Below the pieces are notes generated by a model, which had not been told where the DNA came from, did no database searches, and saw only the letters and a list, made by a program, of their open reading frames with translations. A program made the position numbers and the translations under genes. A stretch of 47,826 nt of DNA, from assembly GCA_020073365.1 (NCBI GenBank), contig JAIQFL010000040.1:1-47826 (forward strand), in the 5' to 3' direction. Origin of the DNA: Terriglobia bacterium (lineage in GTDB: Bacteria; Acidobacteriota; Terriglobia; Bryobacterales; Bryobacteraceae). Shown here one piece after another: positions 41,123 through 47,826 of the stretch (its first letter is position 1; each line of letters begins with the position of its first letter).

Positions 41123-43252
41123 CTCATGATGCCGGGCATTATCATCTCCTTCGTTTTCAGCGAACAAACGATGCTGATTGTCTGCACTGCCCCCGTGTAA
41201 TATCAGCTTGCCGGTCCGCAGAAGCCGCTCGACGATGCTTCGAACCGGTTCGGCATCCAAATCCGTGCGGCGAATTTCCCAAGGGGCGCGGGAAGTTGTT
41301 TGTTCGCGGTTCAGCAGGCCTGCCTCAACCAGCCGTTCGATAGTGCGGTGACTCACCCCGCAGATCCGAGCAGCCTCGCTCAAGCTGACTCTATCAGGAT
41401 CGGGCAGGGCTCGCTTTTGACCTGGAATCGAATGGTTGCGCCGGGCCGTTGCCACACGGTCCTGGTTCCACCGTTTCCCCTTTCCTGTGGAATGTCCGAG
41501 TCGGTTCAACACGGAGGCAATCTGGTCGTCACCATGACGAACAGCCATCCGGCGAATGATCTCTAGCGCCTCCACAGGTGTCGCCGTTTCAGCCGCGGAG
41601 CGCGGCCGCTCCATCGTGAGTTGAGTATGCACACCGCCCTTCCAGTGAATTGTGAACTCAAGGGTCTTTTTATCCGTATCCGCGCGCACGACAATCTCCT
41701 CCATGGTCGTGCGAAAGATCATCTTCTTGAGTGTCGGAGGACAGCCATCGCTGTGCCAGCTTTCCGCAAAATTCTCCCCCATCAATCGAATTCTTTCTTC
41801 CTCATCGGAACATAGCGACCATCGTTTCCCATCGAGGTTGGACAGTCGTTGTTTGGTTGTCTCGACCTCTTCTAGCTTTTCATTCCAGCGTCGCTCCAAC
41901 TCGCCGGCTACGAGACGATTCCTGGCATCCACCGCATCGTATTGCTCAAAGGCCTTCTTGGCCTCATACTCCAGTTGCTCGAGTTTGTTGGACAGGGTGG
42001 CGCGTTGTGCAGCATCTCCGGCGCTCATTTCCTCCAGTGCCTTCAGACTGGCTTCCACCCCCAAGGGCGAGATCACCTTCAAGAGCTCTTGGCCCAACCG
42101 GCGATCGACCGAGGCACCGCCAAAACCGAGGCAATACTGGCCTCCATCGTCATAGTCTCCTTTGCAGAGATAACGCGCATTGGTGCCGGTGCCTCCCCAG
42201 TAGCGCACGTGTAGCTTGCGACCACAATGCCCACACCGCAGAAGCCCCACCAGAAGACCTTGCCCGGCACGGATCGCGGCCATCGATTCGTCGCCTTGCC
42301 AGTTCACCGAATTGCGCCGGATCATCTTTTGATTCTCTTCGTAAGTGGCCCAGTCAATATAACCCACGTGATGATCCGGGATAAAGACCCGGCAATCTTC
42401 GGCTCGCCGTGTGGCCCCCTGACGCTTCTCCAGCCTGCCTTCCGCCAGTACGGTCGCCACTGGGCGACGGCCCCAAACATAAGCGCCGGCATAGAAAGGA
42501 TTACAGAGAAGGTCGCGGACCAAGCTCTGCGTAGGAATCTTCCAGACGAGCCGCGTCCCCTGGATCGGGTTGGCGGGTAGCTCTACGTCGTGATCCCGAA
42601 ACCACTGGAACGTTTGGCGCACGCTCCACCGTTCCCGAAACTTCTCGAATACCAGTTGAATCGCACCGCAAACTCTTTGATCGGGATGAAAGACAACCTT
42701 ACCCATCGCGTCCAGGACATAACCGACCGGAAGCCTTTTGAATAACTCACCGCGGCGCGCTTTGGACTCCTGGCCTGCCTGGAGTCGCTGCCGCAGAACT
42801 TTCAGTTCGACAACGCTGAGTGTTCCCTTGATTCCAAGGACCAACTGGTCATCAAGATAATTCAAGTCGTAGACCTGCTGCTCGTCGGCGATGAGCGTTC
42901 CAAAAATCTGGCACACCTCGAGCAAGCGGCACCAGTCCTTGTCCGTGCGGGACAGTCTGGAGACCTCCCGGCTTCCGACGATTCCCACCTCCCCTAATGC
43001 CACCGAGCTGAGGACGCGCTCAAATCCTTCCCGACGAGCAGAGGCCATGGCCGCGCTGGATCCAAGGTCACCATCCACGATCTCAACTTGCTTCCAACCC
43101 AGCGCCCGCATTCGTTCTGCCACGTCATACTGAAGACGCTGACTTTCCTTATTCTGCCGCACTTGTTTCTCGCTGGACTGTCGCAGGTAGACGATCGCTT
43201 TGCGAGCCAGGTGCTCCGGCTTGATCTTGGGACTGTACAGCGTCTCCGTCAT
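41120..43252 (-). CDS. Large serine recombinase with C-terminal HTH
   Basis: A 710-aa DNA recombinase. The N-terminal resolvase domain has the catalytic Ser in AIVYLRQSSEKQ (about residue 25), SRLSRTDKDW and the long helix LSVVELKVLRQRLQAGQ. It continues with a recombinase domain (LFKRLPVGYVLDAMGKVVFH), a zinc ribbon (LRCGHCGRKL, later CKGDYDDGGQYC) and a coiled coil (about 395-475). The C-terminus carries an extra helix-turn-helix (RVSLSEAARICGVSHRTIER), unusual for classic phage integrases. GGAGGGAGG before ATG 43252 supports the start. The TGA stop (41120-41122) uses bases of the IS91 target, so insertion completed the gene. It overlaps the small gene upstream by about 100 nt. Confidence 0.93.
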   Translation of the reverse strand: MTETLYSPKIKPEHLARKAIVYLRQSSEKQVRQNKESQRLQYDVAERMRALGWKQVEIVDGDLGSSAAMASARREGFERVLSSVALGEVGIVGSREVSRLSRTDKDWCRLLEVCQIFGTLIADEQQVYDLNYLDDQLVLGIKGTLSVVELKVLRQRLQAGQESKARRGELFKRLPVGYVLDAMGKVVFHPDQRVCGAIQLVFEKFRERWSVRQTFQWFRDHDVELPANPIQGTRLVWKIPTQSLVRDLLCNPFYAGAYVWGRRPVATVLAEGRLEKRQGATRRAEDCRVFIPDHHVGYIDWATYEENQKMIRRNSVNWQGDESMAAIRAGQGLLVGLLRCGHCGRKLHVRYWGGTGTNARYLCKGDYDDGGQYCLGFGGASVDRRLGQELLKVISPLGVEASLKALEEMSAGDAAQRATLSNKLEQLEYEAKKAFEQYDAVDARNRLVAGELERRWNEKLEEVETTKQRLSNLDGKRWSLCSDEEERIRLMGENFAESWHSDGCPPTLKKMIFRTTMEEIVVRADTDKKTLEFTIHWKGGVHTQLTMERPRSAAETATPVEALEIIRRMAVRHGDDQIASVLNRLGHSTGKGKRWNQDRVATARRNHSIPGQKRALPDPDRVSLSEAARICGVSHRTIERLVEAGLLNREQTTSRAPWEIRRTDLDAEPVRSIVERLLRTGKLILHGGSADNQHRLFAENEGDDNARHHE

Positions 43253-43394
43253 CACTTTTTCCTCCCTCCACTTGAAACACCGCCACCAGAATACGGGCCA
43301 TGAGATCGATCAGTTCGACGCGTGCCTTTGCGTCCATCGGCACGGCTTCGCTTTGATTTCGGATCATCAGGTCCAGAAGTTTTAGTTGCACCAC
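43149..43394 (-). CDS. Small protein overlapping the recombinase start
   Basis: An 81-aa product starting at GTG 43394 behind AAGGAGG (spacing 5): MVQLKLLDLMIRNQSEAVPM, then DAKARVELIDLMARILVAVF followed by QVEGGK. It is mostly helical with a hydrophobic heptad-like stretch in the middle (VELIDLMARILVAVF), so it may oligomerise. Its last 35 codons overlap the recombinase 5' end in another frame. I believe small proteins with an 'LMA.I..VF..EG' core often precede recombinases of this type; this is memory, not a search. A role as partner or directionality factor is a guess. The strong ribosome-binding site is the main reason to call it a gene. Confidence 0.55.
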   Translation of the reverse strand: MVQLKLLDLMIRNQSEAVPMDAKARVELIDLMARILVAVFQVEGGKSDDGDAVQSQDQAGAPGSQSDRLPATVQRETSAAE

Positions 43395-43658
43395 GGCGCC
43401 CTCCTTCGCATCCGTCAACAGCCGTTTGCAGAAGGTTATCGCGACCGGTGTTCTTTTTAGAGTTGTGTGGAGTGGGCAGCAACAAGGTGAGAGACAGAAG
43501 AGCTTCCATACTCAAACGCGGTCGCTCCGTAATTTTTATCTCGGCGCATTCCGGCAACAGCATCCACACCGGAATCTTCAGCCGTCGCCCGTCGGGTCGA
43601 TGATTGAGACCGCGCCGTCGCGTCGCTCCGGCTTTCGGACGATCTGAAGGGTAGCGCC

Positions 43659-43741
43659 ATGGAGCGGGTGGAACGGATAAAACACCTGAATGTGCGTGAT
43701 TTCTGCGCTCAGGGTATTGTGAGCGCGGATGCCATCACCCG
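43659..43741 (+). other. Possible short ORF truncated at the right end of the insert
   Basis: ATG 43659 opens MERVERIKHLNVRDFCAQGI followed by VSADAITR, and then runs into IS91 sequence at the element boundary, where the frame continues by chance to 43919. The 28 codons look protein-like, but there is no strong ribosome-binding site. It may be the start of a gene that is complete in the circular form of the element. The rest of 43395-43658 has no supported gene and should hold the promoter of the minus-strand genes. Confidence 0.3.
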
Positions 43742-44449
43742 CATGTCCATTGTGTGGTTCCAGCCGGCGGCCTGTCCGGGGATCACACCCGCTGGATCCA
43801 ACCTCGTTACAACTTCTTCCTTCCAGTCAAAGTCCTCGGTCGAGGATTTCGCGGCAAGTTCGTCGCTGCTCTCCGGCGCGCCTTCGCTGATGGTCAACTC
43901 GGCTTTCACGGAAATCTGACATTTCTCGCTCACCCCAAGGCGTTCTCCTCGTGGCTCCGTCAACTCTTTCGCCACGACTGGGTAGTCTACTCGAAACGTC
44001 CCTTCGGCGGCCCGGAACATGCCCTGCGCTACCTGGGCAGCTACACCCACCGTGTCGCCATATCCAACCATCGGCTCATCTCCTTCACCGACGATAAGGT
44101 CACGTTTCGTTGGAGGGACTCGGCCCACAAAAACAGAAAGCGGCGGATGACTCTACACGTAGAAGAGTTCCTGCGCCGCTTTCTCCTCCACCTGCTTCCC
44201 AAACGCTTCGTCCGAATCCGCCACTTCGGCTTCCTCACCAATCGACGGCGCGCCGCTCTCCTGCCAATTTGCTTTCGCCTGCTGGGAACGCCAACCATAC
44301 CGGACAAAGCGTCAGATCATCCCCAGGCTGGTAACGCTCCGGTGGTCTGGACCTGCCCCCGCTGCGGCGGGCCCATGCTCGTCGTCGAGCGGCTCACCGC
44401 TGCTCAGATTCGACTCCGCTCCCCACCCACGGTCCTGAACGTCCCATGA
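43742..44449 (+). pseudogene. IS91-family transposase, C-terminal part
   Basis: This resumes the interrupted transposase at HVHCVVPAGGLSGDHTRW, carrying the HUH histidines. It goes on through RYNFFLPVKVLGRGFRGKFV, LRYLGSYTHRVAISNHRLIS (the catalytic-Tyr region, YLGSYTHRVAISN), FRWRDSAHKNRKRRM and FLRRFLLHLLPKRFVRIRHF, and ends with a Cys pair (WTCPRCGGPM) and a stop at 44447-44449. Apart from the 2.6-kb insert I see no frameshift in either half, so the insertion is probably recent relative to decay. Confidence 0.88.
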
Positions 44450-44712
44450 AACCGCGATCCCCATCTCGATCCCTCAGCGTGCCTCGGCGCCATCGCGTAT
44501 TCTCTGTCTTATCGGCGGACCAAGCCCCACTCCCCTTCCAGCATGCCTACAATCTACGGCGACCTTCCGATTCCAACCCCAGTGGAACCTGCGATGCCGC
44601 CACCCTCGGCGGTCGGCACCGACGGTTTTCAGCTCATTCCCAACCTCCAAGTCCAATCGAAATCCCATAGCTGCCGCAATCCCCGGCACGCGGGGGCGGC
44701 TTCGTTCAAGTC

Positions 44713-44790
44713 GCTGTATCGGAAGCGAACCGGCGGGGTACATCACTCCGTCCCCGGAGCTGTCACGCGCCGGTTCGCTTCCGATACAGC
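44713..44790. repeat. 23-bp perfect inverted repeat near IS91 3' end
   Basis: 44713-44735 and 44768-44790 are exact reverse complements over 23 nt, separated by 32 nt. It lies about 265 nt after the transposase stop. IS91-family elements carry short hairpins at their ends (terIS/oriIS), but this one is long. It could also be an end of another small element. No T-run follows. The surrounding stretch 44450-44928 has no supported gene. Confidence 0.85.
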
Positions 44791-44830
44791 ACTAGGACTT
44801 GGACTTGCACTAGGACTTGCACTAGGACTT
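44789..44830 (+). repeat. Short tandem repeats (gcactaggactt)
   Basis: Three exact copies of the 12-mer gcactaggactt (44789-44800, 44807-44818, 44819-44830), with an extra ggactt between the first two. They start at the last bases of the 23-bp inverted repeat. Too short and spacer-less for CRISPR; more like iterated binding sites or slippage. Confidence 0.8.
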
Positions 44831-44928
44831 GTGAGGACTAATCCGGGCAGATAGTCCGGGCGTGCCAACTCCAGGCCGCTTTTCCTCTGGCTGGCGAGCG
44901 GCTCAGAATGGTATAACAGTCATATCAG

Positions 44929-45207
44929 ATGCGGTTCAGCTTCGATCTGCGGAAGAGCAGGCGCCTCCGGGCGAATCCGCGGCGCGGCATAGGGTTTGAA
45001 GAGGCGCGCGAGTTGTTCTCACGGCCTTACTGGCTCGATCAGCGATCCGACGTTCCGGAACAGTTTTTGGCCGTCGGCTGGGTGGGCGACCGGCTGTATT
45101 CCGTAATCTTTGAAGTCAGGGAAGACGAAGAAGGCGAGATTCTGCATCTCGTCACTCTGTGGAGGTCGACGAAGGAGGAAATCCGACTGTATGAAGAAAA
45201 CTCGTAA
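44929..45207 (+). CDS. BrnT/DUF497-type toxin
   Basis: A 92-aa protein of the DUF497/BrnT RelE-fold ribonuclease group: MRFSFDLRKSRRLRANPRRG followed by IGFEEARELFS, then FLAVGWVGDRLYSVIFEVRE and a closing HLVTLWRSTKEEIRLYEENS. This mirrors BrnT's 'R...ARxxTxxERRxYE' end. It is more divergent than the 35.0-kb copy. TATAAC at 44912-44917 may be a -10 box, giving a very short leader. The stop overlaps the antitoxin start by 17 nt. The toxin is first and the antitoxin second, the usual brnTA order. Confidence 0.82.
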   Translation: MRFSFDLRKSRRLRANPRRGIGFEEARELFSRPYWLDQRSDVPEQFLAVGWVGDRLYSVIFEVREDEEGEILHLVTLWRSTKEEIRLYEENS

Positions 45208-45475
45208 GTCCGCCAAGCCGGTCTCCGCCGACGCTATTGCGCGTCTGGCGGATCAAGGCAAGGACATTTCCGATTTTTTCAAGGGCCAAGGCCGCATGGT
45301 TCAGCCGATCCAACGCGTTAATGTGGACGTCACTGCCGCTATGCTGGAGGAGTTGGATAAGGCCGCGCAGGACCTAAACGTGAGCCGCCAGGCGGTCATC
45401 AAGACTCTCGTCCGGCAAGCGCTCGATCAACACTACCTCGCACAACGCGCGAGGCGGCCTCAGCCGGCGTCCTAA
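45191..45475 (+). CDS. BrnA/CopG-type antitoxin
   Basis: A 94-aa antitoxin with a basic N-terminus (MKKTRKSAKPVSADAIARLA), a toxin-contact linker (DQGKDISDFFKGQGRMV) and a C-terminal ribbon-helix-helix: QRVNVDVTAAMLEELDKAAQ then DLNVSRQAVIKTLVRQALDQ. The antitoxin should repress its own operon. ATG 45191 lies inside the toxin's 3' end and follows AAGGAGG (45173-45179). The frame upstream to 45110 is only toxin DNA read out of frame. Intact, unlike the brnA remnant at 35.3 kb. Confidence 0.85.
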   Translation: MKKTRKSAKPVSADAIARLADQGKDISDFFKGQGRMVQPIQRVNVDVTAAMLEELDKAAQDLNVSRQAVIKTLVRQALDQHYLAQRARRPQPAS

Positions 45476-45824
45476 CCGCGACTGCCAGCAAAGTGCGCCC
45501 GGATGGTCCCTATGTGCCAGACCGCTGACGGGAGGTTGGCTACGCGATGCCGACTTCTCGGTACTAATCAGGTCATTCCGGAGCCCGAGCGGCAGAAGTC
45601 CGAGTCGGCGGCGATGCTTCCATCTACGCCCAACAGGGACCGGGCCCGGCCGCTTAGGGCTGGCCACATTGAATACCATGCCGAGCGTCGGACGGCCCTC
45701 CTAAGCAATTTTGATTACGCCATATGTACGTGACAGGCAAGTTGGCCAGCGCGGTGAACTGAGACGAATCGGTGCTCCGGAAGATCGTGGTAGCCTCGTT
45801 GTGGGAGCGCCTAATAGCAATCAG
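45476..45824 (+). other. Gene-free stretch
   Basis: No supported gene in these 349 nt. The frame of the next gene is open back to a TTG at 45711, but the 38 extra residues have no protein-like pattern. I see no hairpin or repeat of note. The promoter of the SEC-C protein is presumably here. Confidence 0.4.
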
Positions 45825-47024
45825 ATGCTGACTAAGACTAGAAGTCGGGAAGTGAATCAGATAGCGAGAGCGATTGGTCGGGCCATGAAGATCGAGGATG
45901 CCGCGTTGTGTTTCTGCGCCAGCGACAAGACTTTCAATGAATGTTGCGGTCGAGAGAGGTCAGAACAGCTTACCCTTCTGGCGAAATTCTTCGACAAGGC
46001 AGTCGCGTACAGAGACTCTCAAGGGGGTACAATAGGGTCCTTGCCGCTGGGCCTTTGGCATGCAGCCGAGAAACGATCGCTCCGCAGGTTCGGGTGCATC
46101 TATCCCGGATGCGGAAACAGAGCGATCAACAGTCACTTGATACCTGAAAACGTTCTGAGGGCGAACTTTGGCGGACACTGTAACGCCTATGGCAGCCTTG
46201 ATGGCGAGATGACATGGCGGTTCATCCGCATGGGTGTCGGCCGGGCCGGGAGTCTGCCCGTATTCTGCGCTACCCACGATAGTCAGATGTTTAGGGAGAT
46301 TGATCGCCTGGAGATCGACTTTGCTGCGAGAGACGCGCTGTTCCTCTTCGCCCTCAAAGCGATCGCGTTTTCCTTGCGGAGAACCCAGTACCTCTTGGGC
46401 ATTGATGCTCAGGTTGAGATAGCCCGCCCATTCCTACTGCATGATAAGCGCCAGAAACACTCCAGCGACGGTCCGCACAATACGGTCATCGACGTTTCCG
46501 CTCTCCATGGAAAATATATCGGGTTTCTGATCGTCAAGGATCTCTGGAGCCATTCCATTGACGCCTTTCGGAAGCAACAATGGGATTTCATGTCATACCT
46601 TTGCCGCAGTCTTCCTTGCTCGAAACCCCTCTTTTTCGGGGGACTCCTCAACCCGTCCCATGACCTGGCTGGCCGACGAGCCAACAACTCCGAGACCCCG
46701 ATTGCAATGGCGTGCAACGTATTTGTGAAGGACGAGATGACGCACGTTCTTTTGGCGTGCCTTGGGCCCAGCAGCCAAGCGGCCTACCAAGAACTCCTCC
46801 AACAACTGCGTACAGCCGACGACGACATCTTCGTCGCAACCGTAAACAATTTCCTCACCGTCGCGGCAGAAAAGCCCCTAGTGCCTGAGACGAGGACCTT
46901 CACCTCCGCCGAACTGGCAAAGGTCGATTCTCTTCGGCGCTGGGCGGGAGAATGCCTCAGGCTCACAGAACAGGTATTTGATCTTTCGAACCAAGGGCAG
47001 AGCCTCACTTTTATCGAGCTTTAG
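45825..47024 (+). CDS. SEC-C/Zn-cluster protein of unknown function
   Basis: A 399-aa protein that I do not recognise as a whole. Near the N-terminus LCFCASDKTFNECCG (about 28-42) matches the SEC-C zinc motif (CxC...CC). About 70 residues on, GCIYPGCGNRAINSHLIPEN (about 109-128), with a later FGGHC, looks like an HNH/zinc-finger-type Cys-Cys-His cluster. The remainder is a mixed alpha/beta region with a possible ligand- or partner-binding role (DVSALHGKYIGFLIVKDLWS). No signal or membrane segment, so it is cytoplasmic. Lower GC and more Phe/Asn than the kinases suggest foreign origin. SEC-C plus HNH-like clusters occur in defence-island proteins. The start could also be ATG 45885. The gene stands alone between a toxin-antitoxin pair and tRNA-Glu. 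Confidence 0.65.
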   Translation: MLTKTRSREVNQIARAIGRAMKIEDAALCFCASDKTFNECCGRERSEQLTLLAKFFDKAVAYRDSQGGTIGSLPLGLWHAAEKRSLRRFGCIYPGCGNRAINSHLIPENVLRANFGGHCNAYGSLDGEMTWRFIRMGVGRAGSLPVFCATHDSQMFREIDRLEIDFAARDALFLFALKAIAFSLRRTQYLLGIDAQVEIARPFLLHDKRQKHSSDGPHNTVIDVSALHGKYIGFLIVKDLWSHSIDAFRKQQWDFMSYLCRSLPCSKPLFFGGLLNPSHDLAGRRANNSETPIAMACNVFVKDEMTHVLLACLGPSSQAAYQELLQQLRTADDDIFVATVNNFLTVAAEKPLVPETRTFTSAELAKVDSLRRWAGECLRLTEQVFDLSNQGQSLTFIEL

Positions 47025-47026
47025 AG

Positions 47027-47504
47027 TCCACCCGTTTCCTTCGTTGACTCTATCCATGTCGGATGCGATTCCGCCGGAAGAGAAGGCCCTCATCTCCAAT
47101 GCGGCGAAAGCGCGGAGAGCCGCGCTTGATCCAGTACGAACCGCATCACTGCAGCACATAGCCACCGAACGCCCAAAGCGTTGAAACTGTCCAGCCCAGG
47201 ATTGGGAACCATAAACGCGCTAGGATGCGCGAATATCGTCGAGGGCAGTCCCGGCAGATTGCTCCCGTGAAGTTTTGGGAAGTTGTCGGTCCCATCTCAA
47301 GATCGGATCACGGGCGGACTCGGAAACTGCCCGCCCGTACCAACCTCGGCCGCTACCCTACCAGCCAGCCGTCGGCGGCGCGACACGGCGCGAATGGGGC
47401 CAAAACCTCGGCGCACTCTGTGGCTCTTTTCTTGTGGCTGTTTTTGCTGGCGGGTTGCGCGTGGCACCCGGTGGCACCCGAATGCCCGTAACTCTATGAA
47501 AACA
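47027..47504 (+). other. Gene-free stretch beside the tRNA-Glu 3' end
   Basis: No gene with convincing composition. A plus-strand frame (47225-47491) ends in a hydrophobic LFLWLFLLAGCAW stretch but has no ribosome-binding site. A 10-bp direct repeat (gtggcacccg) sits at 47461-47480, 25 nt from the tRNA 3' end. The stretch would contain the attachment-site flank if an element used this tRNA. Confidence 0.4.
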
Positions 47505-47579
47505 TGGTAGCGCTAACGGGAATCGAACCCGTATTTAAGCCTTGAGAGGGCTCTGTCCTAACCGTTAGACGATAGCGCC
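47505..47579 (-). tRNA. tRNA-Glu (CTC)
   Basis: Complete 75-nt cloverleaf on the minus strand. Acceptor ggcgcta/tagcgct with a G-T closing pair, D-stem gtc/gac, anticodon stem gagcc/ggctt with loop ctCTCaa, T-arm acgggttcgattcccgt, discriminator A and encoded CCA. Anticodon CTC reads GAG (Glu). Its 3' end faces the mobile-element region on the left. Confidence 0.96.
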
Positions 47580-47673
47580 ACGGGTGATTTCATTCTAGCA
47601 AAACGGGAAAACGCCACGTCAAGGCTCCTGCCTCGCGGCCCAGCGATTTCGCAACGTGGTGCACCGAAGCGGG

Positions 47674-47778
47674 TTAAGTTGCTGTGAGATCGCGGCTTTT
47701 GCGTGAAAAGCGACGGAACGCATTTTGGCGCTCGCCTTTTGGGCACTTTGGACACGAGAATCCGTGGTAGAGCAGCAT
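47674..47778 (-). CDS. Possible 34-aa CxxC mini-protein
   Basis: An ATG at 47778 opens MLLYHGFSCPKCPKGERQNA followed by FRRFSRKSRDLTAT, ending at TAA (47674-47676). The CPKCPKG and basic tail resemble a small zinc-finger or ribosome-associated peptide. AAAGGTG lies directly before the ATG, rather close for a ribosome-binding site. It is about 95 nt upstream of tRNA-Glu on the same strand. Could equally be chance. Confidence 0.25.
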   Translation of the reverse strand: MLLYHGFSCPKCPKGERQNAFRRFSRKSRDLTAT

Positions 47779-47826
47779 CACCTTTTTGTTTGTGGAATGG
47801 AGAAAGGGAGGACCTCGGGGTTCTTT

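Larger units (their letters stand above)
41121..43743 (-). mobile_element. Large-serine-recombinase element inserted in IS91 transposase
   Basis: The IS91 reading frame stops at NPH (41122) and resumes at HVHCVV (43742-43759), defining an insert of about 2.62 kb. It holds a 710-aa serine recombinase and a small overlapping gene on the minus strand. A further short plus-strand frame (43659) runs off the right end. Both junctions can be written around a shared 'ca' (41121-41122 and 43742-43743), as expected if a serine recombinase exchanged strands at a 2-bp core. I see no terminal inverted repeats or target duplication longer than this. Confidence 0.72.
39750..44830 (+). mobile_element. IS91-family unit (tyrosine recombinase + split transposase)
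   Basis: A XerD-like recombinase gene is followed directly by an IS91-type transposase gene (start ATG 40641 abuts the stop at 40638-40640), an organisation known for a branch of the IS91 family. The transposase is interrupted at codon ~161 by a 2.6-kb serine-recombinase element and resumes at 43742. A 23-bp perfect inverted repeat and 12-bp tandem repeats follow the transposase. The outer ends are approximate; the left terminus was not found. Confidence 0.7.

Noticed and set aside
41121-43743. Target-site duplication or terminal inverted repeats flanking the serine-recombinase insert
   Set aside because: Only a shared 'ca' was found; longer matches at the two ends are not present, consistent with a serine rather than a DDE mechanism.
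44789-44830. Tandem 12-mers as a CRISPR array
   Set aside because: Units are contiguous and too short, with no spacers and no cas genes in the window.
47225-47491. 88-aa ORF ending in a hydrophobic stretch
   Set aside because: No ribosome-binding site, the hydrophobic part is at the wrong end for a signal, and composition is shadow-like.

Overview
The window is about 47.8 kb of GC-rich bacterial DNA. The gene content points to Acidobacteriota, most likely a Solibacter/Bryobacter-type soil acidobacterium. The signs are paired ECF sigma factors and very large Ser/Thr protein kinases with TPR tails, a TPR protein divergent from an ASPIC/UnbV (CRTAC1-like) FG-GAP protein, a DUF3455 protein and a DUF497/BrnT toxin. 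This is inferred from gene families only; there is no rRNA or other phylogenetic marker.

Layout. 0-1.1 kb: remnant of a phage-type tyrosine integrase. 1.3-2.8 kb: small exported protein plus an outer-membrane barrel. 2.8-7.3 kb (minus strand): vanadium-dependent haloperoxidase, then an ECF sigma factor 7 nt upstream of a TolB/TPR kinase. 7.5-7.65 kb and 25.33-25.46 kb: two inverted copies of one 133-bp repeat (121 of 133 positions identical). Between them lie a SARP/AfsR-like ATPase regulator, a berberine-bridge-type FAD oxidoreductase, an ECF sigma with a coupled GNAT gene, an NTF2/SnoaL-like gene, a DUF3455 gene, a 1139-aa PEGA kinase, an exported barrel-like protein, a PP2C phosphatase and a second kinase/ECF pair. 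At 25.6-26.2 kb a truncated IS66 transposase runs into the last 37 nt of a tRNA-Gly gene, which looks like an integration scar.

26.3-27.4 kb: a TacAT-type toxin-antitoxin pair and an orphan ParD-like antitoxin. 27.4-35.0 kb looks like ordinary chromosome: an OmpR/EnvZ-type two-component system, an exopolysaccharide sugar transferase, a TPR protein and a CRTAC1-like protein. 35.0-45.5 kb is a mobile-DNA pile-up: a frameshifted brnT with truncated brnA, a decayed phage tail segment with a collagen-like fibre, an intact phage-type integrase, and an IS91-family unit (tyrosine recombinase plus transposase). The transposase of that unit is split by a separate 2.6-kb element carrying a large serine recombinase and a small overlapping gene. 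A 23-bp perfect inverted repeat and 12-bp tandem repeats lie beyond the transposase. An intact DUF497-type toxin-antitoxin pair follows. 45.8-47.0 kb: an unfamiliar SEC-C/Zn-cluster protein. 47.5 kb: tRNA-Glu(CTC) on the minus strand, with its 3' end facing the mobile region.

The 1-26 kb part reads as a regulatory and cell-envelope region: three receptor-like kinases, one PP2C phosphatase and three ECF sigma factors. It may be an island integrated at tRNA-Gly. The 35-47 kb part is accessory DNA nested by successive insertions. The strongest novelty candidates are the serine-recombinase element, the tRNA-Gly scar with the inverted 133-bp repeats, and the SEC-C/Zn-cluster protein.
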